Below, in pieces: positions 10,114-25,156 of a stretch of DNA of 64,000 nt. Position numbers and translations under genes: made by a program. The first letter of the stretch is position 1; each line of letters starts with the position of its first letter. This DNA is from Liopterus haemorrhoidalis (Eukaryota; Arthropoda; Insecta; Coleoptera; Dytiscidae). Below the pieces are notes generated by a model. It saw only the letters and a list, made by a program, of their open reading frames with translations. It ran no database searches and was not told where the DNA came from. The DNA lies in assembly GCA_963971575.1 (NCBI GenBank), contig OZ020624.1:15469249-15533248 (forward strand). Direction: 5' to 3'.

Positions 10114-12566
10114 ACCAGAAAATTGTTTTCCCGCCATAACTCTTAAAATATTTATCCAATCAAAAAATTGTAGTTGAATAAAAGATTTGTCTTCTTATTT
10201 CCAACAACATTTAATATACGTTTTTTACTGTAAAGTTAATAATAAGGGAGTTAACTAAATTTTAACCACAAAATGGTTTTCCCGCCATAACTCTTTAAAT
10301 ATTTATCCAATCAAAAAACTGTATTTGGATTAAAAATTTGTCTTCTTATTTCCAACAACATTTATTATACATTTTTTACTGTAAAGTTAATAATAAGGGA
10401 GTTAACTAAATTTTAACTACAAAATAGTTTTCCCGCCATAACTCTTTAAATAATTATCCAATCAAAAAATTGTATCTGAATAAAAGATTTGTCTTCTTAT
10501 TTCCAACAACATTTATAATACATTTTTTACTGTAAAGTTAATAATAAGGGAGTTAACTAAATTTTAACCAGAAAATTGTTTTCCCGCCATAACTCTTTAA
10601 ATATTTATCCAGTTAAAAGATTGTATTTGAGTAAAAGATTTGTCTTCTTATTTCCAACAACATTTATTATACGTTTTTTACTGTAAAGTTAATAATAAGG
10701 GAGTTAACTAAATTTAAACCACAAAATGTTTTTCCCGCCATAACTCTTTAAATATTTTTCCAGTCAAAAATTTGTATTTGGATAAAAGATTTGTCTTCTT
10801 ATTTCCAACAACATTTACTATACGTTTTTTACTGTAAAGTTAATAATAAGGGAGTTAACTAAATTTTAACCACAAAATAGTTTTCCCGCCATAACTCTTT
10901 AAATATTTCTCCAATCAAAAAATTGTATTTGAATAAAAGATTTGTCTTCTTATTTACAACAACATTTATAATATATTTTTTACTGTAAAGTTAATAATAT
11001 GGGAGATAACTAAATTTTAACCTCAAAATTGTTTTCCCGCCATAACTCTTTAAATATTTATCCAATCAAAAAATTGTATTTGGATAAAAGATTTGTCTTC
11101 TTATTTCCAACAACATTTACATTACGTTTTTTACTGTAAAGTTAATAATAAGGGAGTTAACAAAATTTTAACCACAAAATAGTTTTCCCGCCATAACTCT
11201 TAAAATATTTCTCCAATCAAAAAATTGTATTTGAATAAAAGATTTGCCTTCTTATTTCCAACAACATTTAGTATACGTTTTTTACTGTAAAGTTAAAAAT
11301 AAGGGAGTTAACTTAATTTTAACCACAAAATGGTTTTCCCGCCATAACTCTTTAAATATTTATCCAGTCAAAAATTTGTATTTGGATAAAAGATTTGTCT
11401 TCTTATTTCCAACAACATTTACCCTACGTTTTTTACTGTAAAGTTAATAATAAGGGAGTTAACTAAATTTTAACCACAAAATTGTTTTCCCGCCATAACT
11501 GTTAAAATATTTATCCAATCAAAAAATTGTATTTGAATAAAAGATTTGTCTTCTTATTTCCAACAACATTTAGTATACGTTTTTTACTGTAAAGTTAATA
11601 ATAAGGGAGTTAACTAAATTTTAACCACAAAATAGTTTTCCCGCCATAACTCTTTAAATATTTTTCCAGTCAAAAATTTGTAGTTGGATAAAAGATTTGT
11701 CTTCTTATTTTCAACAACATTTACTCTACGTTTTTCACAGAAAGTTAATAATAAGGGAGTTAACTAAATTTTAACCACAAAATGGTTTTCCCGCCATAAC
11801 TCTTAAAATATTTATCCAATCAAAAAACTGTATTTGGATTAAAAATTTGTCTTCTTATTTCCAACAACATTTATTATACATTTTTTACTGTAAAGTTAAT
11901 AATAAGGGAGTTAACTAAATTTTAACCACAAAATTGTTTTCCCGCCATAACTCTTAAAATATTTATCCAATCAAAAAATTGTAGTTGAATAAAAGATTTG
12001 TCTTCTTATTTCCAATAACATTTACAATACGTTTTTCACTGTAAAGTTAATAAGAAGGGAGTTAACTAAATTTTAACCACAAAATTGTTTTCCCGCCATA
12101 ACTCTTTAAATATTTATCCAGTCAAAAATTTGTAATTGGATAAAAGATTTGTCTTCTTATTTCCAACAACATTTAGTATACGTTTTTTACTGTAAAGTTA
12201 ATAATAAGGGAGTTAACTAAATTTTAACCACAAAATGGTTTTCCCGCCATAACTCTTTAAATATTTTTCCAGTCAAAAATTTGTAGTTGGATAAAAGATT
12301 TGTCTTCTTATTTTCAACAACATTTACCATACGTTTTTTACTGTAAAGTTAATAATAAGGGAGTTAACTAAATTTTAACCACAAAATAGTTTTCCCGCCA
12401 TAACTCTTTAAATATTTATCCAATCAAAAAATTGTATTTGAATAAAAGATTTGTCTTCTTATTTACAACAACATTTATAATATATTTTTTACTGTAAAGT
12501 TAATAATAAGGGAGTTAACTAAATTTTAACCACAAAATAGTTTTCCCGCCATAACTCTTTAAATAT
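10013..12566 (+). repeat. 2,516-bp HOR unit, copy 3, ending in a fusion
   Basis: Copy 3 follows copy 2 until 12566, exactly where the truncated monomer should begin its deletion. There the sequence continues as a full CCAGTCAAAAATTTG monomer instead of ATCAAATTT. From about 11.9 kb small variants already change, so the switch to another HOR lineage probably occurred within the last few monomers. Confidence 0.8.
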
Positions 12567-14785
12567 TTATCCAGTCAAAAATTTGTATTTGGATAAAAGA
12601 TTTGTCTTCTTATTTCCAACAACATTTACCATACGTTTTTACTGTAAAATTAATAATAAGGGAGTTAACTAAATTTTAACCACAAAATTGTTTTCCCGCC
12701 ATAACTCTTAAAATATTTATCCAATCAAAAAATTGTAGTTGAATAAAAGATTTGTCTTCTTATTTCCAACAACATTTAGTATACGTTTTTTACTGTAAAG
12801 TTAATAATAAGGGAGTTAACTAAATTTTAACCACAAAATGGTTTTCCCGCCATAACTCTTTAAATATTTATCCAATCAAAAAACTGTATTTGGATTAAAA
12901 ATTTGTCTTCTTATTTCCAACAACATTTATTATACATTTTTTACTGTAAAGTTAATAATAAGGGAGTTAACTAAATTTTAACTACAAAATAGTTTTCCCG
13001 CCATAACTCTTTAAATAATTATCCAATCAAAAAATTGTATGTGAATAAAAGATTTGTCTTCTTATTTCCAACAACATTTATTATACATTTTTTACTGTAA
13101 AGTTAATAATAAGGGAGTTAACTAAATTTTAACCAGAAAATTGTTTTCCCGCCATAACTCTTTAAATATTTATCCAGTTAAAAGATTGTATTTGAGTAAA
13201 AGATTTGTCTTCTTATTTCCAACAACATTTATTATACGTTTTTTACTGTAAAGTTAATAATAAGGGAGTTAACTAAATTTAAACCACAAAATGTTTTTCC
13301 CGCCATAACTCTTTAAATATTTTTCCAGTCAAAAATTTGTATTTGGATAAAAGATTTGTCTTCTTATTTCCAACAACATTTACTATACGTTTTTTACTGT
13401 AAAGTTAATAATAAGGGAGTTAACTAAATTTTAACCACAAAATAGTTTTCCCGCCATAACTCTTTAAATATTTCTCCAATCAAAAAATTGTATTTGAATA
13501 AAAGATTTGTCTTCTTATTTACAACAACATTTATAATATATTTTTTACTGTAAAGTTAATAATAAGGGAGTTAACTAAATTTTAACCACAAAATTGTTTT
13601 CCCGCCATAACTCTTTAAATATTTATCCAGTCAAAAATTTGTAATTGGATAAAAGATTTGTCTTCTTCTTTCCAACAACATTTACTATACGTTTTTCACT
13701 GTAAAGTTAATAATAAGGGAGTTAACTAAATTTTAACCAGAAAATTGTTTTCCCGCCATAACTCTTTAAATATTTATCCAGTTAAAAGATTGTATTTGAG
13801 TAAAAGATTTGTCTTCTTATTTCCAACAACATTTATTATACGTTTTTTACTGTAAAGTTAATAATAAGGGAGTTAACTAAATTTAAACCACAAAATCGTT
13901 TTCCCGCCATAACTCTTTAAATATTTTTCCAGTCAAAAATTTGTATTTTGATAAAAGATTTGTCTTCTTATTTCCAACAACATTTACTATACGTTTTTTA
14001 CTGTAAAGTTAATAATAAGGGAGTTAACTAAATTTTAACCACAAAATAGTTTTCCCGCCATAACTCTTTAAATATTTATCCAATCAAAAAATTGTATTTG
14101 AATAAAAGATTTGTCTTCTTATTTACAACAACATTTATAATATATTTTTTACTGTAAAGTTAATAATATGGGAGATAACTAAATTTTAACCTCAAAATTG
14201 TTTTCCCGCCATAACTCTTTAAATATTTATCCAATCAAAAAATTGTATTTGGATAAAAGATTTGTCTTCTTATTTCCAACAACATTTACTATACGTTTTT
14301 TACTGTAAAGTTAATAATAAGGGAGTTAACAAAATTTTAACCACAAAATAGTTTTCCCGCCATAACTCTTAAAATATTTATCCAATCAAAAAATTGTATT
14401 TGGATAAAAGATTTGTCTTCTTATTTCCAACAACATTAATACTACATTTTTTACTGTAAACTTAATAATAAGGGAGTTAACTAAATTTTAACCACAAAAT
14501 TGTTTTCCCGCCATAACTCTTTAAATATTTATCCAGTCAAAACTTTGTATTGAGATAAAAGATTTGTCTTCTTATTTCCAACAACATTTAGTATACGTTT
14601 TTTACTGTAAAGTTAAAAATAAGGGAGTTAACTAAATTTTAACCACAAAATGGATTTCCCGCCATAACTCTTTAAATATTTATCCAGTCAAAAATTTGTA
14701 TTTGGATAAAAGATTTGTCTTCTTATTTCCAACAACATTTACCCTACGTTTTTTACTGTAAAGTTAATAATAAGGGAGTTAACTA
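12567..14785 (+). repeat. Transitional block; 13.1-14.76 kb is a partial copy of the 4,780-bp HOR
   Basis: The segment about 13125-14760 matches about 21528-23163 at an offset of 8,403 bp. Markers are the ACAAAATCGTTTTCCC plus GTATTTTGATAAAAG monomer (13891 and 22294), the CATTAATACTACA monomer (14431 and 22834) and the AATGGATTTCCCGCC monomer. One private change is TCTTCTTCTTTCC near 13665. The stretch 12567-13125 instead resembles later copies at 16.6-17.2 kb. Confidence 0.7.
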
Positions 14786-17635
14786 AATTTAAACCACAAA
14801 ATGTTTTTCCCGCCATAACTCTTTAAATATTTTTCCAGTCAAAAATTTGTATTTGGATAAAAGATTTGTCTTCTTATTTCCAACAACATTTACTATACGT
14901 TTTTTACTGTAAAGTTAATAATAAGGGAGTTAACTAAATTTTAACCACAAAATAGTTTTCCCGCCATAACTCTTTAAATATTTCTCCAATCAAAAAATTG
15001 TATTTGAATAAAAGATTTGTCTTCTTATTTACAACAACATTTATAATATATTTTTTACTGTAAAGTTAATAATATGGGAGATAACTAAATTTTAACCTCA
15101 AAATTGTTTTCCCGCCATAACTCTTTAAATATTTATCCAATCAAAAAATTGTATTTGGATAAAAGATTTGTCTTCTTATTTCCAACAACATTTACATTAC
15201 GTTTTTTACTGTAAAGTTAATAATAAGGGAGTTAACAAAATTTTAACCACAAAATAGTTTTCCCGCCATAACTCTTAAAATATTTCTCCAATCAAAAAAT
15301 TGTATTTGAATAAAAGATTTGCCTTCTTATTTCCAACAACATTTAGTATACGTTTTTTACTGTAAAGTTAAAAATAAGGGAGTTAACTTAATTTTAACCA
15401 CAAAATGGTTTTCCCGCCATAACTCTTTAAATATTTATCCAGTCAAAAATTTGTATTTGGATAAAAGATTTGTCTTCTTATTTCCAACAACATTTACCCT
15501 ACGTTTTTTACTGTAAAGTTAATAATAAGGGAGTTAACTAAATTTTAACCACAAAATTGTTTTCCCGCCATAACTGTTAAAATATTTATCCAATCAAAAA
15601 ATTGTATTTGAATAAAAGATTTGTCTTCTTATTTCCAACAACATTTAGTATACGTTTTTTACTGTAAAGTTAATAATAAGGGAGTTAACTAAATTTTAAC
15701 CACAAAATAGTTTTCCCGCCATAACTCTTTAAATATTTTTCCAGTCAAAAATTTGTAGTTGGATAAAAGATTTGTCTTCTTATTTTCAACAACATTTACT
15801 CTACGTTTTTCACAGAAAGTTAATAATAAGGGAGTTAACTAAATTTTAACCACAAAATGGTTTTCCCGCCATAACTCTTAAAATATTTATCCAATCAAAA
15901 AACTGTATTTGGATTAAAAATTTGTCTTCTTATTTCCAACAACATTTATTATACTGTTTTTACTGTAAAGTTAATAATAAGGGAGTTAACTAAATTTTAA
16001 CCACAAAATTGTTTTCCCGCCATAACTCTTAAAATATTTATCCAATCAAAAAATTGTAGTTGAATAAAAGATTTGTCTTCTTATTTCCAATAACATTTAC
16101 AATACGTTTTTCACTGTAAAGTTAATAAGAAGGGAGTTAACTAAATTTTAACCACAAAATTGTTTTCCCGCCATAACTCTTTAAATATTTATCCAGTCAA
16201 AAATTTGTAATTGGATAAAAGATTTGTCTTCTTATTTCCAACAACATTTAGTATACGTTTTTTACTGTAAAGTTAATAATAAGGGAGTTAACTAAATTTT
16301 AACCACAAAATGGTTTTCCCGCCATAACTCTTTAAATATTTTTCCAGTCAAAAATTTGTAGTTGGATAAAAGATTTGTCTTCTTATTTTCAACAACATTT
16401 ACCATACGTTTTTTACTGTAAAGTTAATAATAAGGGAGTTAACTAAATTTTAACCACAAAATAGTTTTCCCGCCATAACTCTTTAAATATTTATCCAATC
16501 AAAAAATTGTATTTGAATAAAAGATTTGTCTTCTTATTTACAACAACATTTATAATATATTTTTTACTGTAAAGTTAATAATAAGGGAGTTAACTAAATT
16601 TTAACCACAAAATAGTTTTCCCGCCATAACTCTTTAAATATTTATCCAGTCAAAAATTTGTATTTGGATAAAAGATTTGTCTTCTTATTTCCAACAACAT
16701 TTACCATACGTTTTTACTGTAAAATTAATAATAAGGGAGTTAACTAAATTTTAACCACAAAATTGTTTTCCCGCCATAACTCTTAAAATATTTATCCAAT
16801 CAAAAAATTGTAGTTGAATAAAAGATTTGTCTTCTTATTTCCAACAACATTTAGTATACGTTTTTTACTGTAAAGTTAATAATAAGGGAGTTAACTAAAT
16901 TTTAACCACAAAATGGTTTTCCCGCCATAACTCTTTAAATATTTATCCAATCAAAAAACTGTATTTGGATTAAAAATTTGTCTTCTTATTTCCAACAACA
17001 TTTATTATACATTTTTTACTGTAAAGTTAATAATAAGGGAGTTAACTAAATTTTAACTACAAAATAGTTTTCCCGCCATAACTCTTTAAATAATTATCCA
17101 ATCAAAAAATTGTATGTGAATAAAAGATTTGTCTTCTTATTTCCAACAACATTTATAATACATTTTTTACTGTAAAGTTAATAATAAGGGAGTTAACTAA
17201 ATTTTAACCAGAAAATTGTTTTCCCGCCATAACTCTTTAAATATTTATCCAGTTAAAAGATTGTATTTGAGTAAAAGATTTGTCTTCTTATTTCCAACAA
17301 CATTTATTATACGTTTTTTACTGTAAAGTTAATAATAAGGGAGTTAACTAAATTTAAACCACAAAATGTTTTTCCCGCCATAACTCTTTAAATATTTTTC
17401 CAGTCAAAAATTTGTATTTGGATAAAAGATTTGTCTTCTTATTTCCAACAACATTTACTATACGTTTTTTACTGTAAAGTTAATAATAAGGGAGTTAACT
17501 AAATTTTAACCACAAAATAGTTTTCCCGCCATAACTCTTTAAATATTTCTCCAATCAAAAAATTGTATTTGAATAAAAGATTTGTCTTCTTATTTACAAC
17601 AACATTTATAATATATTTTTTACTGTAAAGTTAAT
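14786..17635 (+). repeat. 2.85-kb block copied from 10.71-13.56 kb (offset 4,075 bp, 27 monomers)
   Basis: The TTGCCTTC...GTTAACTTAATT marker at 11244 and 15319, and GTATGTGAATA at 13041 and 17116, both give 4,075 bp, i.e. 27 monomers minus 2 bp. The match begins at the AATGTTTTTCCC monomer (about 10711 and 14786) and ends where AATAAGGGAGTTAAC (13.56 kb) meets AATATGGGAGATAAT (17.635 kb). A private change is TTATACTGTTTTTAC near 15950. Confidence 0.75.
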
Positions 17636-20376
17636 AATATGGGAGATAATTAAATTTTAACCTCAAAATTGTTTTCCCGCCATAACTCTTTAAATATTTA
17701 TCCAATCAAAAAATTGTATTTGGATAGAAGATTTGTCTTCTTATTTCCAACAACATTTACTATACGTTTTTTACTGTAAAGTTAATAATAAGGGAGTTAA
17801 CAAAATTTTAACCACAAAATAGTTTTCCCGCCATAACTCTTAAAATATTTATCCAATCAAAAAATTGTATTTGGATAAAAGATTTGTCTTCTTATTTCCA
17901 ACAACATTAATACTACATTTTTTACTGTAAACTTAATAATAAGGGAGTTAACTAAATTTTAACCACAAAATTGTTTTCCCGCCATAACTCTTTAAATATT
18001 TATCCAGTCAAAACTTTGTATTGAGATAAAAGATTTGTCTTCTTATTTCCAACAACATTTAGTATACGTTTTTTACTGTAAAGTTAAAAATAAGGGAGTT
18101 AACTAAATTTTAACCACAAAATGGATTTCCCGCCATAACTCTTTAAATATTTATCCAGTCAAAAATTTGTATTTGGATAAAAGATTTGTCTTCTTATTTC
18201 CAACAACATTTACCCTACGTTTTTTACTGTTAAGTTAATAATAAGGGAGTTAACTAAATTTTAACCACAAAACTGTTTTCCCGCCATAACTCTTAAAATA
18301 TTTATCCAATCAAAAAATTGTATTTGAATAAAAGATTTGTCTTCTTATTTCCAACAACATTTAGTATACGTTTTTTACTGTAAAGTTAATAATAAGGGAG
18401 TTAACTAAATTTTAACCACAAAATAGTTTTCCCGCCATAACTCTTTAAATATTTTTCCAGTCAAAAATTTGTAGTTGGATAAAAGATTTGTCTTCTTATT
18501 TTCAACAACATTTACTCTACGTTTTTCACAGAAAGTTAATAATAAGGGAGTTAACTAAATTTTAACCACAAAATGGTTTTCCCGCCATAACTCTAAAAAT
18601 ATTTATCCAATCAAAAAACTGTATTTGGATTAAAAATTTGTCTTCTTATTTCCAACAACATTTATTATACATTTTTTACTGTAAAGTTAATAATAAGGGA
18701 GTTAACTAAATTTTAACCAGAACATAGTTTTCCCGCCATAACTCTTAAAATATTTATCCAATCAAAAAATTGTAGTTGAATAAAAGATTTGTCTTCTTAT
18801 TTCCAACAACATTTATAGTACGTTTTTCACTGTAAAGTTAATAAGAAGGGAGTTAACTAAATTTTAACCAGAAAATTGTTTTCCCGCCATAACTCTTTAA
18901 ATATTTATCCAGTCAAAAATTTGTAATTGGATAAAAGATTTGTCTTCTTATTTCCAACAACATTTACTATACGTTTTTCACTGTAAAGTTAATAATAAGG
19001 GAGTTAACTAAATTTTAACCACAAAATTGTTTTCCCGCCATAACTCTTTAAATATTTATCCTTTCAAAAAATTGTATTTGGATAAAAAAATTGTCTTCTT
19101 ATTTCCAACAACATTTATAATACATTTTTTACTGTAAAGTTAATAATAAGGGAGTTAACTAAATTTAAACCACAAAATTGTTTTCCCGCCATAACTCTTT
19201 AAATATTTATCCAGTCAAAAATTTGTATTTGGATAAAAGATTTGTCTTCTTATTTCCAACAACATTTACCATACGTTTTTTACTGTTAAGTTAATAATAA
19301 GGGAGTTAACTAAATTTTAACCACAAAATTGTTTTCCCGCCATAACTCTTAAAATATTTATCCAATCAAAAAATTGTATTTGAATAAAAGATTTGTCTTT
19401 TTATTTCCAACAACATTTATAATACATTTTTTACTGTAAAGTTAATAATAAGGGAGTTAACTAAATTTTAACCAAAAAATTGTTTTCCCGCCATAACTCT
19501 TTAAATATTTATCCAGTCAAAAATTTGTATTGAGATAAAAGATTTGTCTTCTTATTTCCAACAACATTTATTATACGTTTTTTACTGTAAAGTTAATAAT
19601 AAGGGAGTTAACTAAATTTTAACCACAAAATAGTTTTCCCGCCATAACTCTTTAAATATTTATCCAATCAAAAAATTGTATTTGAATAAAAGATTTGTCT
19701 TCTTATTTACAACAACATTTATAATATATTTTTTACTGTAAAGTTAATAATAAGGGAGTTAACTAAATTTTAACCACAAAATAGTTTTCCCGCCATAACT
19801 CTTTAAATATTTATCCAGTCAAAAATTTGTATTTGGATAAAAGATTTGTCTTCTTATTTCCAACAACATTTACCATACGTTTTTTACTGTAAAATTAATA
19901 ATAAGGGAGTTAACTAAATTTTAACCACAAAATTGTTTTCCCGCCATAACTCTTAAAATATTTATCCAATCAAAAAATTGTAGTTGAATAAAAGATTTGT
20001 CTTCTTATTTCCAACAACATTTAGTATACGTTTTTTACTGTAAAGTTAATAATAAGGGAGTTAACTAAATTTTAACCACAAAATGGTTTTCCCGCCATAA
20101 CTCTTTAAATATTTTTCCAGTCAAAAATTTGTAATTGGATAAAAGATTTGTCTTCTTATTTCCAACAACATTTAGTATACGTTTTTTACTGTAAAGTTAA
20201 TAATAAGGGAGTTAACTAAATTTTAACCACAAAATGGTTTTCCCGCCATAACTCTTTAAATATTTTTCCAGTCAAAAATTTGTAGTTGGATAAAAGATTT
20301 GTCTTCTTATTTTCAACAACATTTACCATACGTTTTTTACTGTAAAGTTAATAATAAGGGAGTTAACTAAATTTTA
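17636..20376 (+). repeat. Partial copy of the 4,780-bp HOR at offset 4,932 bp plus a mixed tail
   Basis: Markers GGATAGAAG (17721 and 22653), CATTAATACTAC (17902 and 22834) and TATCCTTTCAAAAAATTG (19061 and 23993) all give 4,932 bp, exactly 33 monomers minus the 51 bp of one short monomer. The match stops near 19.79 kb. The last four monomers (19773-20376) resemble the 2.2-2.5 and 4.2-4.5 kb monomers, including one hybrid near 20077 that joins TTTTTCCAG to GTAATTGG. Confidence 0.7.
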
Positions 20377-23300
20377 ACCAGAAAATAGTTTTCCCGCCAT
20401 AACTCTTTAAATATTTATCCAATCAAAAAATTGTATTTGAATAAAAGATTTGTCTTCTTATTTACAACAACATTTATAATATATTTTTTACTGTAAAGTT
20501 AATAATAAGGGAGTAAACTAAATTTTAACCACAAAATAGTTTTCCCGCCATAACTCTTTAAATATTTATCAAATTTATAATACATTTTTTACTGTAAAGT
20601 TAATAATAAGGGAGTTAACTAAATTTTAACCAGAAAATTGTTTTCCCGCCATAACTCTTAAAATATTTATCCAATCAAAAAATTGTAGTTGAATAAAAGA
20701 TTTGTCTTCTTATTTCCAACAACATTTAATATACGTTTTTTACTGTAAAGTTAATAATAAGGGAGTTAACTAAATTTTAACCACAAAATGGTTTTCCCGC
20801 CATAACTCTTTAAATATTTATCCAATCAAAAAACTGTATTTGGATTAAAAATTTGTCTTCTTATTTCCAACAACATTTATTATACATTTTTTACTGTAAA
20901 GTTAATAATAAGGGAGTTAACTAAATTTTAACTACAAAATAGTTTTCCCGCCATAACTCTTTAAATAATTATCCAATCAAAAAATTGTATCTGAATAAAA
21001 GATTTGTCTTCTTATTTCCAACAACATTTATAATACATTTTTTACTGTAAAGTTAATAATAAGGGAGTTAACTAAATTTTAACCAGAAAATTGTTTTCCC
21101 GCCATAACTCTTTAAATATTTATCCAGTTAAAAGATTGTATTTGAGTAAAAGATTTGTCTTCTTATTTCCAACAACATTTATTATACGTTTTTTACTGTA
21201 AAGTTAATAATAAGGGAGTTAACTAAATTTAAACCACAAAATGTTTTTCCCGCCATAACTCTTTAAATATTTTTCCAGTCAAAAATTTGTATTTGGATAA
21301 AAGATTTGTCTTCTTATTTCCAACAACATTTACTATACGTTTTTTACTGTAAAGTTAATAATAAGGGAGTTAACTAAATTTTAACCACAAAATAGTTTTC
21401 CCGCCATAACTCTTTAAATATTTCTCCAATCAAAAAATTGTATTTGAATAAAAGATTTGTCTTCTTATTTCCAACAACATTTATAATACATTTTTTACTG
21501 TAAAGTTAATAATAAGGGAGTTAACTAAATTTTAACCAGAAAATTGTTTTCCCGCCATAACTCTTTAAATATTTATCCAGTTAAAAGATTGTATTTGAGT
21601 AAAAGATTTGTCTTCTTATTTCCAACAACATTTATTATACGTTTTTTACTGTAAAGTTAATAATAAGGGAGTTAACTAAATTTAAACCACAAAATGTTTT
21701 TCCCGCCATAACTCTTTAAATATTTTTCCAGTCAAAAATTTGTATTTGGATAAAAGATTTGTCTTCTTATTTCCAACAACATTTACTATACGTTTTTTAC
21801 TGTAAAGTTAATAATAAGGGAGTTAACTAAATTTTAACCACAAAATAGTTTTCCCGCCATAACTCTTTAAATATTTCTCCAATCAAAAAATTGTATTTGA
21901 ATAAAAGATTTGTCTTCTTATTTACAACAACATTTATAATATATTTTTTACTGTAAAGTTAATAATAAGGGAGTTAACTAAATTTTAACCACAAAATTGT
22001 TTTCCCGCCATAACTCTTTAAATATTTATCCAGTCAAAAATTTGTAATTGGATAAAAGATTTGTCTTCTTATTTCCAACAACATTTACTATACGTTTTTC
22101 ACTGTAAAGTTAATAATAAGGGAGTTAACTAAATTTTAACCAGAAAATTGTTTTCCCGCCATAACTCTTTAAATATTTATCCAGTTAAAAGATTGTATTT
22201 GAGTAAAAGATTTGTCTTCTTATTTCCAACAACATTTATTATACGTTTTTTACTGTAAAGTTAATAATAAGGGAGTTAACTAAATTTAAACCACAAAATC
22301 GTTTTCCCGCCATAACTCTTTAAATATTTTTCCAGTCAAAAATTTGTATTTTGATAAAAGATTTGCCTTCTTATTTCCAACAACATTTACTATACGTTTT
22401 TTACTGTAAAGTTAATAATAAGGGAGTTAACTAAATTTTAACCACAAAATAGTTTTCCCGCCATAACTCTTTAAATATTTATCCAATCAAAAAATTGTAT
22501 TTGAATAAAAGATTTGTCTTCTTATTTACAACAACATTTATAATATATTTTTTACTGTAAAGTTAATAATATGGGAGATAATTAAATTTTAACCTCAAAA
22601 TTGTTTTCCCGCCATAACTCTTTAAATATTTATCCAATCAAAAAATTGTATTTGGATAGAAGATTTGTCTTCTTATTTCCAACAACATTTACTATACGTT
22701 TTTTACTGTAAAGTTAATAATAAGGGAGTTAACAAAATTTTAACCACAAAATAGTTTTCCCGCCATAACTCTTAAAATATTTATCCAATCAAAAAATTGT
22801 ATTTGGATAAAAGATTTGTCTTCTTATTTCCAACAACATTAATACTACATTTTTTACTGTAAACTTAATAATAAGGGAGTTAACTAAATTTTAACCACAA
22901 AATTGTTTTCCCGCCATAACTCTTTAAATATTTATCCAGTCAAAACTTTGTATTGAGATAAAAGATTTGTCTTCTTATTTCCAACAACATTTAGTATACG
23001 TTTTTTACTGTAAAGTTAAAAATAAGGGAGTTAACTAAATTTTAACCACAAAATGGATTTCCCGCCATAACTCTTTAAATATTTATCCAGTCAAAAATTT
23101 GTATTTGGATAAAAGATTTGTCTTCTTATTTCCAACAACATTTACCCTACGTTTTTTACTGTTAAGTTAATAATAAGGGAGTTAACTAAATTTTAACCAC
23201 AAAACTGTTTTCCCGCCATAACTCTTAAAATATTTATCCAATCAAAAAATTGTATTTGAATAAAAGATTTGTCTTCTTATTTCCAACAACATTTAGTATA

Positions 23301-25156
23301 CGTTTTTTACTGTAAAGTTAATAATAAGGGAGTTAACTAAATTTTAACCACAAAATAGTTTTCCCGCCATAACTCTTTAAATATTTTTCCAGTCAAAAAT
23401 TTGTAGTTGGATAAAAGATTTGTCTTCTTATTTTCAACAACATTTACTCTACGTTTTTCACAGAAAGTTAATAATAAGGGAGTTAACTAAATTTTAACCA
23501 CAAAATGGTTTTCCCGCCATAACTCTAAAAATATTTATCCAATCAAAAAACTGTATTTGGATTAAAAATTTGTCTTCTTATTTCCAACAACATTTATTAT
23601 ACATTTTTTACTGTAAAGTTAATAATAAGGGAGTTAACTAAATTTTAACCAGAACATAGTTTTCCCGCCATAACTCTTAAAATATTTATCCAATCAAAAA
23701 ATTGTAGTTGAATAAAAGATTTGTCTTCTTATTTCCAACAACATTTACAGTACGTTTTTCACTGTAAAGTTAATAAGAAGGGAGTTAACTAAATTTTAAC
23801 CAGAAAATTGTTTTCCCGCCATAACTCTTTAAATATTTATCCAGTCAAAAATTTGTAATTGGATAAAAGATTTGTCTTCTTATTTCCAACAACATTTACT
23901 ATACGTTTTTCACTGTAAAGTTAATAATAAGGGAGTTAACTAAATTTTAACCACAAAATTGTTTTCCCGCCATAACTCTTTAAATATTTATCCTTTCAAA
24001 AAATTGTATTTGGATAAAAAAATTGTCTTCTTATTTCCAACAACATTTATAATACATTTTTTACTGTAAAGTTAATAATAAGGGAGTTAACTAAATTTAA
24101 ACCACAAAATTGTTTTCCCGCCATAACTCTTTAAATATTTATCCAGTCAAAAATTTGTATTTGGATAAAAGATTTGTCTTCTTATTTCCAACAACATTTA
24201 CCATACGTTTTTTACTGTTAAGTTAATAATAAGGGAGTTAACTAAATTTTAACCACAAAATTGTTTTCCCGCCATAACTCTTAAAATATTTATCCAATCA
24301 AAAAATTGTATTTGAATAAAAGATTTGTCTTCTTATTTCCAACAACATTTATAATACATTTTTTACTGTAAAGTTAATATTAAGGGAGTTAACTAAATTT
24401 TAACCAAAAAATTGTTTTCCCGCCATAACTCTTTAAATATTTATCCAGTCAAAAATTTGTATTGAGATAAAAGATTTGTCTTCTTATTTCCAACAACATT
24501 TATTATACGTTTTTTACTGTAAAGTTAATAATAAGGGAGTTAACTAAATTTTAACCACAAAATAGTTTTCCCGCCATAACTCTTTAAATATTTATCCAAT
24601 CAAAAAATTGTATTTGAATAAAAGATTTGTCTTCTTATTTACAACAACATTTATAATATATTTTTTACTGTAAAGTTAATAATAAGGGAGTTAACTAAAT
24701 TTTAACCACAAAATAGTTTTCCCGCCATAACTCTTTAAATATTTTTCCAGTCAAAAATTTGTAGTTGGATAAAAGATTTGTCTTCTTATTTTCAACAACA
24801 TTTACTCTACGTTTTTCACAGAAAGTTAATAATAAGGGAGTTAACTAAATTTTAACCACAAAATGGTTTTCCCGCCATAACTCTTAAAATATTTATCCAA
24901 TCAAAAAACTGTATTTGGATTAAAAATTTGTCTTCTTATTTCCAACAACATTTATTATACATTTTTTACTGTAAAGTTAATAATAAGGGAGTTAACTAAA
25001 TTTTAACCACAAAATTGTTTTCCCGCCATAACTCTTAAAATATTTATCCAATCAAAAAATTGTAGTTGAATAAAAGATTTGTCTTCTTATTTCCAATAAC
25101 ATTTACAATACGTTTTTCACTGTAAAGTTAATAATAAGGGAGTTAACTAAATTTTA
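20377..25156 (+). repeat. 4,780-bp HOR unit, copy 1
   Basis: The spacing is given by the truncated-monomer junction (20566 and 25346), ACAAAATCG (22294 and 27074), GGATAGAAG (22653 and 27433), CATTAATACTAC (22834 and 27614) and CCTTTCAAAA (23993 and 28773). The unit is 32 monomers with one truncated. By eye the two copies look nearly identical, which implies a recent tandem duplication or strong homogenisation. Confidence 0.85.
20528..20628 (+). repeat. Truncated 101-bp monomer, fourth copy
   Basis: It carries the derived ATTTATCAAATTT junction of the 2,516-bp HOR, at 13,031 bp from the copy at 7497. It shows that part of that HOR was incorporated into the larger 4,780-bp unit. Confidence 0.9.
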
